Shown piece by piece: positions 44,601 through 54,800 of a DNA stretch of 64,000 bases (positions are counted from its first letter, which is position 1; every line of letters starts with the position of its first letter). Below the pieces are notes generated by a model. That model was not told the origin of the DNA and did no database searches. It saw only the letters and a program-made list of their open reading frames with translations. The position numbers were made by a program, and so were the translations under genes. The stretch covers positions 1,488,001-1,552,000 of the forward strand of contig OZ218956.1 in NCBI GenBank assembly GCA_965112735.1, read 5' to 3'. The DNA is from Phaeosaccion multiseriatum (lineage: Eukaryota; Ochrophyta, other classes).

Positions 44601-47600
44601 GTGATGCCGTGCTGACGTGCTTTGCGTGTGTGTGCGTGCGCAACGCCGCCGTGTGTCGAAGAGGGTCTACACTGACTTTAGTACTTCCTCCCCCCCTCGT
44701 GCTGACTCCTCGCAGCTGCCCGCTCACTGCCAACTCCGACCAAGACGACGGCAATGATGACGGAGTAGGAGACGCGTGTGGTGAGAAAGGGCAGGGCTCG
44801 GGGAGAAGACTCCACACACTTAGATTCTATGCAAGTCCTTCGAACAACATGGGGCCATGTGGTATGACTGTGGTCTGACTGTGGTCTGACTATCGTCGCC
44901 TGACTGTAGTAAGGTCCTGATCCTCCCATCTGCTCCTTGCTTTCTTCCTGCCATCTGGACTCCACACCCTCCCTGGTTACATGCTCGGGGCCTCTCTTTG
45001 CTTGTGCTCTGCTCTGCTCTCCCTGTTGTTTTGTTGCCCACATTGTACGCCAGACCTGAGCCTTCTATGCACGGAGTCATACATTCCGAACCCCCCTTTC
45101 AGGGGAACATGCACGTGTGCCTCTACTTCTGATCAAGTGGTCTGTACCGGCTTGTTTTGCCAGGTGCGTGCGCAGGCAGGGCATCGTCTCACCAGCGATG
45201 GATGGGCCCCGTGCGCCTCCTTGCTCGTTGACCCATTGAGTCCTCGACCCCGACTCTTTGAATCCTCTGCTGATGCGTGGTTCTGCTTGTGCTCTGTGAG
45301 TCTTGGCATCTGTATGCGAGTAAACGAACCCTTCTGACACGCACCCTCTTGCCTCTTATCTTTGCCTCTGCCTTGCCCTTGCTTGGCACCTGCGGCGTCT
45401 GTCTACACTGTGCGGCCGGCCCCGTCCTCATGTTGTTGGGTATCGTGCATGGGGGTCGTCGGACATGGTCGCTCCTTCCCCACTCGTACCCGCGCGTCTC
45501 CTCCTCGCCTCAACAGAGGGCGACATTTGTGGTGAGGGAGCGAATCCTTTCCTTTTCATCTTGCTTGACTTGTGGCAACTCACCCTCGTTCTTGCGCCAT
45601 TTTGATCTAAGCCTGTGCGTACGGACCCACGCTCATCCCAACACCCCAACACCCCGCTGTTGCCCTTTGTCATGCTTTGCTCATGTCTGTCATGACATGC
45701 GGCTGCTCCCTTCCGCCCCTGGCTGCGGCCCACCTCGCCTCTGCTCAACCGTCATGAAGAATTGCGCCGTGACCTGTACGGATTATCGCAGCTGCCAAGT
45801 GAGTGAGGAAGTCTCTTGTAACAGCTACTGCCCCCTCATCAGTCAGCCAGCCCAAGAACTCCACTCTCGCTGCCCGGCCGTCCGATTGGATTTTAGACTT
45901 TGTGTCATACCCTCCTGTGCCACAGGTGGCTGCAGGGAGGGCCCATACGTTGAGCCTTTCTCCTCTCCTGACCTCCCCCCTGTGCCCCTCGCTCTGCTGG
46001 CCTCCTGCCCTCTTTTCTCTTCAACACACACCCTGCTCCACACAGTATGCCTTTTTCCAAGACACTTCGACCGCCACCTGCTCAGGGGAGGACTCCTGTC
46101 ACGTGAGTTCTCAGTCCGCTCTCGCGGCCTGCTTGGCCGATTGTGTATCTTACTTGTGTCCTACCACTGGCGGTACACACCCCAGGCCTCCCCCCTCTCC
46201 TGACCTCCCCCCTGTGCCCCTCGCTCTGCTGGTCTCCTGCCCTCTTTTCTCATCAACACACACCCTGCTCCACACAGGAGGCCCTTTTCCAAGACACTTC
46301 GACCGCCACCTGCTCAGGGGAGGACTCCTGTTACGTGAGTTCTCAGTCCGCTCTCGTAGCCTGCTTGGCCGATTGTGTATCTTGTGTCGTGCCACTGGCT
46401 GGCGGCACACACCCCAGGCCTCCCCCCTCTCCTGACCTCCCCCCTGTGCCCCTCGCTCTGCTGGTCTCCTGCCCTCTTTTCTCATCAACACACACCCTGC
46501 TCCACACAGTATGCCATTTTCCGAGACACTTCGACCGCCACCTGCTCAGGGAAGAGCTCCTGTTACGTGAGTTCTCAGTCCGCTCTCGTAGCCTGCTTGG
46601 CCGATTGTGTATCTTGTGTCGTGCCACTGGCTGGCGGCACACACCCCAGGCCTCCCCCCTCTCCTGACCTCCCCCCTGTGCCCCTCGCTCTGCTGGTCTC
46701 CTGCCCTCTTTTCTCTTCAACACACACCCTGCTCCACACAGTATGCCGAGTTTTATGACACTTCGACCGCAACCTGCTCAGGGGAGAGCTCCTGTTTGGT
46801 GAGTTCTCAGTCCGCTCTCGCTGCCTGCTTGGCCGATTGTGTATCTTACTTGCGTCGTACCACTGGCGGCACACACCCCAGGCCTCCCCCCTCTCTGACC
46901 TCCCCCCTGTGCCCCTCTGCTGACCTCGCACACCCGCCCTGTTTTCTCATCAACGCCCACCCTGCTCCCCTCGAACAAGTCTGCGGACTTGCTTTGAAGG
47001 CAATTCGATCGCAACTTGCGCCGAACCTTACTCCTGTTTTGTGCTTTATTCGTCTCAGCCCACGTTCGCCCTCCTAACCTGGCTATTTCTGTGGCTTACT
47101 TGTTCTGTCGCACCGCCGCTGAACGGCCCATGCCTCAAGCCTTGCTCCTCTCCTGACCTCCCCTCTGTGCAACTGGCCTCTTGCTGACTCACATCGTCAA
47201 CCCCCACACAGGATGCCGACCTTTATTCCAATTCGGCCGCCATCTGCACCGCTGAAACGGCCTGCAGTAATCTCGAGGTGTGTGTGTAAAGGGAAGTGGG
47301 CCAGTCCATGCAAGGGGAAGTACAAGATACACGCTTGTACGTCTCAGATGATGTGATATGTGATACGATGACTGACCATGCATCCGCGCCTGTCTCCCAC
47401 CTTTCCTTGCATCACTCTCGGCTGTGGCTAATAGACAAGTGAGCGTGGTTCTTCATGCTGCCTGGCCACGGTGGATGGAGCTTGGTAAGTGGGTAGTCGC
47501 AGGCAGAGTGCCTTTGAGGAGTGCATTTACTCTCCTGCAGGGGCTGAGTGTTGGCCAAGAAGGCAAGGAGCGCCAATCTCACCCCTCGCGCTTACACCCC

Positions 47601-47685
47601 CCCCCCTTTCCCTTTTGAACTCTCTCCTTTGCCTTCTTGAACCCCGCCCGTGTGCATCCCTGCAACATTTTTAGCCCAACCACGA

Positions 47686-47726
<41 letters not shown>

Positions 47727-50700
47727 ACAGGAGTCAGAGTGTGCGAAGGTAAGCACGAGTGAGATGGTGAGATGGTGAGGACGAGTTGTGCACCTTCATC
47801 TCGTCGCTCCTCGATACGTGCTGCTTGCTTTTCATGGCCGCACAGCCAGTGAGCTCTTCGGGTTCTTTTGCCGTGGCTGCCCTACCCATTGCCCTCCACA
47901 GTCTGACAATCGTTTCTCTCATGCGCTGGCCCTGTTTGTGCTCTGCTGGGCCGCTCCCCACCCCCTCCTGCCATGGCGTGCGTCTCGTGCGGCGGTGGTG
48001 GCCCTCCTGATTGCAGACACCGACGATGACGGCATTCCGAACGATCGCGACAAGTGAGTGATTTAATTCCTTTTATGCGTTTCGGACCGACTTGACAGGA
48101 GTGGATCGCGTTGCTTGTGCGTGTGGGTGTGCTGCGTGGCGTGGGTGTGCCCCGCCAGCAGCGCATTTCTCTGTGGCCTGCGTTAGTAGCCCTGCTTTTC
48201 ATCACTGTCCGCCGTGCGTGCGTGCGTGCGTGCGTACGTGCCCCCCCCAGCGTCTCTCTGTGTCTAGCTAGTCTTTGGTTTTGGCCTAGTCAATACCCCC
48301 CAATCGGAATGCAAGTGCGAATGCAACGAATGTGTGTGCGCGCGCGACGCCCCCGCGTGTCGAAGGTCCACACTGACTGCATTACTTCCTCCCCCCCTCG
48401 TGCTGACTCCTCGCAGCTGCCCGTTCGCATACAACCCCAAGCAAGACGACATCGACGAAGACAGAGAAGAGAAGGAGACGCGTGTGGTGAGAAAGGGCAG
48501 GGCTCGGGGAGAAGCACTCCACACACTTAGATTCTATGCAAGTCCTTCGAACAACATGGGGCCATGTGGTCTGACTGTGGTCTGACTGTTGTCTGACTAT
48601 CGTCGCCTGACTGTAGTAAGGTCCTGATCCTCCCATCTGCTCCTTGCTTCCTTCCTGCCATCTGGACTCCACACCCTCCCTGTTTACATGCTCGGGGCCT
48701 CTCTTTGCTTGTGCTCTGCTCTGCTCTCCCTGTTGTTTTGTTGCCCACTTGGCGCGCCAGACCTGAGCTTTCTATGCACGGAGTCATACATTCCTTTCAT
48801 CGCGGACGACGGCGCTTTGAGGGGAACATGCACGTGTGCCTCTACTTCTGATCAAGTGGTCTGTACCGGCTTGTTTTGCCAGGTGCGTGCGCAGGCAGGG
48901 CATCGTCTCAACAGCGATGGATGGGTCCCGTGCGCTGTTTGCTCGTTGATTCATTGGGTCCACGACCGCAAATCTTTGAATCCTCTGCTGATGCGTGGTT
49001 CTGCTTGTGCTCTGTGAGTCTTGGCATCTGTATGTGAGTAAACGAACCCTTCTGACACGCACCTTCTTGCCTCTTGACGTGGCTGGTGCCTCTGCCTTGC
49101 CCTTGCTTGGCATCTGCGGCGTCTGTCTACACTGTGCGGCCGGCCCCGTCCTCACGTTGTTGGGTATCGCGCATGGGGGTCGTCGGACATGGTCCTTCCC
49201 CACTCGTACCCGCGCGTCTCCTCCTCGCCTCAACAGTCGAAGACATTTAAGGTGAGGAAGCGAGTGCTGGCATGATCATCTTGCTTGATTTGTGGCAACT
49301 CACCCTCGTTCTTGCGCCATTTGATCTAAGCCTGTGTGTACGGACCCACCCTCATCCCAACACCCTACTAACACCCCGCTGCTTCCCTTCGTCCTGCTTT
49401 GCTAATCTCTGTGTGTCGTGGCATGCGGCTGCTCCCTTCCGCCCCTGGCTGGCTGCGGCCCACCTCGCCTCTGCTCAACCGTCATGAAGAATTGCGCCGT
49501 GACCTGTACGGATTATCGCAGCTGCCAAGTGAGTGAGGAAGTCTCTTGTAACAGCTACTGCCCCCTCATCAGTCAGCCCAAGAACTCCACTCTCGCTGCC
49601 CGGCCGTCCGATTGGATTTTAGACTTTGTGTCGTACCCTCCTGTGGCACAGGTGCAGGGCCCACACGTTGAGCCTTTCTCCTCTCGTGACCTCCCCCCTG
49701 TGCCCCTCGCTCTGCTGGCCTCCTGGGCCTGCCCTCTTTTCTCATCAACACCTGCTTGGCCGATTGTGTATCTTACTTGTGTCGTGCCTCTGGCGGCACA
49801 CACCCCAGGCCTCCCCCCTCTCCTGACCTCCCCCCTGTGCCCCTCGCTCTGCTGGTCTCCTGCCCTCTTTTCTCATCAACACACACCCTGCTCCACACAG
49901 TATGCCTTTTTCCAAGACACTTCGACCGCCACCTGCTCAGGGGAGGACTCCTGTGAAGTGAGATCTCAGTCCGCTCTCGCGGCCTGCTTGGCCGATTGTG
50001 TAGACTATCTTACTTGTGCCGTGCCACTGGCGGCACACACCCCAGGCCTCCCCCCTCTCCTGACCTCCCCCCTGTGCCCCTCGCTCTGCTGGTCTCCTGC
50101 CCTCTTTTCTCTTCAACACACACCCTGCTCCACACAGGAGGCCATTTTCGAAGGCACTTCGACCGCCATCTGCTCAGGGCCGTACTCCTGTGAAGTGAGT
50201 TCTCAGTTCGCTCTCGCTACCTGTTTGGCCGATTGTGTATCTTACTTGTGCCGTGCCACTGGCGGCACACACCCCAGGCCTCCCCCCTCTCCTGACCTCC
50301 CCCCTGTGCCCCTCGCTCTGCTGGTCTCCTGCCCTCTTTTCTCTTCAACACACACCCTGCTCCACACAGTTTGCGGACTTTTATGACACTTCGACCGCAA
50401 CCTGCTCAGCGGAGGAGTCCTGTTTGGTGAGTTCTCAGTCCGCTTTCGCCACCTGCTTGGCCAATTGTGTATCTTGTGTCGTGCCACTGGCTGGCGGCAC
50501 ACACCACACCAGCCAGGCCTCCCCCCTCTCCTGACCTCCCCCCTGTGTTCCTCGTTCTGCTGGTCTCCTGCCCTCTTTTCTCATCAACACACACCCTGCC
50601 TGCTCCACACAGGAGGCCATTTTCGAAGGCACTTCGACCGCCACCTGCTCAGCCGGCAGCTCCTGTTACGTGAGTTCTCAGTCCGCTCTCGTAGCCTGCT

Positions 50701-51803
50701 TGGCCGATTGTGTATCTTGTGTCGTGCCACTGGCGGCACACACCCCAGGCCTCCCCCCTCTCCTGACCTCCCCCCTGTGCCCCCCGCTCTGCTGGTCTCC
50801 TGCCCTCTTTTATCATCAACACACACCCTGCCTGTTCCACACAGGATGCGGTCTTTTATGACACTTCGACCGCAACCTGCTCAGCGGAGGAGTCCTGTGA
50901 AGTGAGTTCTCAGTCCGCTCTCGCTACCTGCTTGGGCTTGGCCAATTGCGTATCTTACTTGCGTCGTACCACTGGCGGCACACACGCCAGGCCTCCCCCC
51001 CTCTCTGACCTCCCCCCTGTGCCCCTCTGCTGACCTCGCACACCCGCCCTCCTTTCTCTTCAACGCCCACCCTGCTCCCCTTGAACAAGTCTGCGGACTT
51101 GCTTTGAAGGCAATTCGATCGTAACTTGCCTTGCGCCGAACCTTACTCCTGTTTTGTGCTTTATTCGTCTCAGCCCACGTTCGCCCTCCTAACCTGGCTA
51201 TATCTGTGGCTTACTTCTGTCGCACCGCCGCTGAACGGCCTATGCCTCAAGCCTTGCTCCTCTCCTGACCTCCCTTCTGTGCCCCTGGCCTCTTGCTGAC
51301 TCACATCGTCAACCCCCACACAGTCTACCGACTTTTATGGCAATTCGGCCGCCATCTGCTCCGCTGAAAGGGCCTGCAGATATCTCCAGGTGTGTGTGTA
51401 AAGGGAAGTGGGCCAGTCCATGCAAGGGGAAGTCCAAGAGACACGGTTGTAGCTACGCCCCAGATGACGTGATATGTGATCCGATGACTGACCATCCATC
51501 CGCGCCTGTCTCCCGCCTTTCCTTGTATCACTCTCGGCTGTGGCCAATAGACAATAGGGAATGGTGCTTCATGCTGCCTGGCCACGGTGGAAGGAGCTTG
51601 GTAAGTGGGTAGTCGCAGGCAGAGTGCCTTTGAGGAGTGCATTTACTCTCCTGCAGGGGCTGGGGGTTGGCCAAGAAGGCAAGGAGCGCCAATCCCACAC
51701 CCTCGCGCTTACACCCCCCCCCCCTTTCCCTTTTGAACTCTCTCCTTTGCCTTCTTGAACCCCGCCCGTGTGCATCCCTGCAACATTTTTAGCCCAGGCA
51801 CGA

Positions 51804-51841
<38 letters not shown>

Positions 51842-54800
51842 ACAGGAGTCAGAGTGTGCGAAGGTAAGCACGAGTGAGATGGTGAGATGGTGAGGACGAG
51901 TTGTGCACCTTCATCTCGTCGCTCCTCGATACGTGCTGCTTGCTTTTCATGGCCGCACAGCCAGTGAGCTCTTCGGATTCTTTTACCGTGGCTGCCCTAC
52001 TCATTGCCCTCCACAGTCTGATAATCGTTTCTCTCATGCGCTGGCCCTGTTTGTGCTCTGCTGGGCCGCTCCCCACCCCCTCCTGCCATGGCGTGCGTCT
52101 CGTGTGTCGGTGGTGGCCCTCCTGATTGCAGACACCGACGATGACGGCATTCCGAACGATCGCGACAAGTGAGTGATTTCATTCATTCTATGCATTTCGG
52201 ACCGACTTGACAGGAGTGGATCGCGTTGCTTGTGCGTGTGGGTGTGCTGCGTGGCCTGGGTGTGCCTCCCCAGCAGCGCATTTCTCTGTGGCCTGCGTTA
52301 GAAGCCCTGCTTTCAGGATTGTCCGCCGTGCGTGCGTGCGTGCGTGCGTGTGCCCCCCCCAGCGCCTCTCTGTGTCTAGCTAGTCTTTGGTTTTGGCCTC
52401 GTCAACACCCTCCTCTCTGCTCCACTTGACAAATTCAAGTGCGACTGCAGCAACTGTGTGTGCGTGCGCTACGCCCCCGCGTGTCGAAGAGGGTCTACAC
52501 TGACTGCATTACTTCCTCCCCCCCTCATGCTGACTCCTCGCAGCTGCCCGTTCACAGCCAACGAAAACCAAGAGGACATCGACGAAGACGGAGTAGGAGA
52601 CGCGTGTGGTGAGTTCTTTCCCTCCTCCTCCTCCTCCTCCTCCTCCTCCTCCTCCTCCTCCTCCTCCTCCTCCTCCTCCTCCTCCTCCTCCTCCTCCTCC
52701 TCCTCCTCCTCCTCCTCCTCCTCCTCCTCCTCCTCCTCCTCCTCCTCCTCCTCCTCCTCCTCCTCCTCCTCCTCCTCCTCCTCCTCCTCCTCCTCCTCCT
52801 CCTCCTCCTCCTCCTCCTCCTCCTCCTCCTCCTCCTCCTCCTCCTCCTCCTCCTCCTCCTCCTCCTCCTCCTCCTCCTCCTCCTCCTCCTCCTCCTCCTC
52901 CTCCTCCTCCTCCTCCTCCTCCTCCTCCTCCTCCTCCTCCTCCTCCTCCTCCTCCTCCTCCTCCTCCTCCTCCTCCTCCTCCTCCTCCTCCTCCTCCTCC
53001 TCCTCCTCCTCCTCCTCCTCCTCCTCCTCCTCCTCCTCCTCCTCCTCCTCCTCCTCCTCCTCCTCCTCCTCCTCCTCCTCCTCCTCCTCCTCCTCCTCCT
53101 CCTCCTCCTCCTCCTCCTCCTCCTCCTCCTCCTCCTCCTCCTCCTCCTCCTCCTCCTCCTCCTCCTCCTCCTCCTCCTCCTCCTCCTCCTCCTCCTCCTC
53201 CTCCTCCTCCTCCTCCTCCTCCTCCTCCTCCTCCTCCTCTGCCTGCATCCTCCTCCCCTCCTCTTCCGCTTCGCTCCTCCTCCTCGTATGACTCTGCTGA
53301 CGTCTTCATGCTCCCTCTCCCTCCCCCCCCCCCTCTCTCTCAATTTGTCTCTCTGTCTCTGAGTAGAGGACTATCCTATAGCGCTCAACCTGGTCGAGGG
53401 CGATTACGTCGCAACAGTGAAGGGAAGCCTTGACACTGCGCCGCCCTCGGATAATGTGAAGTGTGGTGATGCTGGGGCCGGCGTCAACCAACCTACCGTC
53501 ACTTACCGATTCACTGCTCCCTCCCTCGGCGGCACTCTCACTGCTGATACCTGTAGTGATGTCAACACCGACTTCGACACGCAAATCGCTGTCTTCAGTG
53601 TATCATCCTCAGATGGCAGCCTCTCGTGCGTGTCCGACGCGGCCGAGAGTGATAACAGTGGGGGTACTAGTACTACAGCCCCGTGTTCTGTTGGGATGAA
53701 AGCGTCCAACGTGCATGTCATGGGGGGCTTGGAGTATGCTGTTCGAGTATACCCCGCCGCCGCCACTGGTACTACGCGAAGATGGCGAAGATTGCAGTCT
53801 GGTGGAAGCGGTTTCACGCTCAGTGTAGTAGTCAGAGGTGAGAGAGTGAGCGAGCTTGATGCAGTGTATGGGACGGAGGTCGGGACCAGGGAGTGATCTA
53901 GCCATGGCAATTGGAGGGCACTGGACTGGCCTGGCTTGCTGCCGCCCCCCTATTGTTTACAGGGCTCATCTACCATGCGTCGCTCCCTCCCCTTGCTTGT
54001 CCTCGGCCCCATCGTGAAGAGCCCCGCTGCCACTGCCCAGAGCTATTCGAATATTGCTTGTGTGGAAGGAAGCTGCTGGACTGACTCACCGTCGTACGGG
54101 GGCTGTGTCCTTCTGTTTGTGTTTTTTTGTGTACTATGAGAACGCGCTCTTTCTCCATCTCTGTCTCTCTCTTATCTCTCTGTCCCTCCCTACCTCCCTC
54201 CCTCTCTTTCCCTCTGTGTGCATGTGTCGATTCCTGTGTCTGGCTGCACTTCGTGCGGCGCTTCTCAGGCTCTTCGGTGGAGGTGCAAGGGGACCCCATG
54301 GTCTTCGGTTTCCAGCACCAAGTCTTCCTCTTCAAGGGAGCTGACGACGCCTGGTACGCCGCCTTGACCGAGAAGCACCTGCAGTGGAACTGGCGACTGG
54401 GGGTCTTCCCTTCCTGCGAGAACGGCGCCATGCCGGTGAGTGTCTGCGCAGCAAATCGAGGCGGCCAGCCAGTTGCACACAGCCCAAGAGCTGAAAGGCT
54501 TGCTGTATATATATATAGGCTGACTCCACTTGGGACAGTTGGGGGCGGCGTGGAATTGCACTACTGAGTGGAATCACTCTCTCTTGCCGGCCGGGAGCTC
54601 CACCATTTCCGTCATCTGTGCAGCTTCCCGTTGCCAAAGCTAATACCGACCTCCCCACTGTGGCCTGACTGCCGACCTCCTCTTGTGACTGCTTTGATGT
54701 AACCCCCCCCCCGCCACCTACTCCAACACCTGTCCCTCGTACGGACACGCACGCACCCGCAGACGTACGTCACGGCCTCGTCCTTCACCTTCCCTCCCCT

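Larger units (their letters stand above)
45054..48486 (+). other. Module 2: Cys-rich exons, four 57-nt cassettes, poly-Asp exon, one TSP3 pair
   Basis: Exons: 45054-45163 (DLSLLCTESYIPNPP to VVCTGLFCQ), 45517-45531 (microexon RATFV), 45760-45798 (NCAVTCTDYRSCQ), cassettes 46046-46102, 46278-46334, 46510-46566 and 46742-46798, a decayed cassette about 46979-47041, 47212-47277 (DADLYSNSAAICTAETACSN), 47435-47484, 47675-47748 (poly-Asp), TSP3 halves 48017-48053 and 48417-48486. The last exon is 70 nt instead of 65 and shifts frame before the expected GDAC ending. All other junctions are in phase. Confidence 0.75.
48761..52608 (+). other. Module 3: Cys-rich exons, five 57-nt cassettes, poly-Asp exon, one TSP3 pair
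   Basis: Exons: 48761-48882 (DLSFLCTESYIPFIADDGAL to VVCTGLFCQ), 49237-49251 (microexon SKTFK), 49490-49528 (NCAVTCTDYRSCQ), cassettes 49901-49957, 50138-50194, 50370-50426, 50613-50669 and 50845-50901, a decayed cassette about 51091-51155, 51324-51389 (STDFYGNSAAICSAERACRY), 51551-51600, 51793-51863 (12 Asp), TSP3 halves 52132-52168 and 52544-52608 (ending DGVGDAC). All phases close. It is a close duplicate of module 2. Confidence 0.8.
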
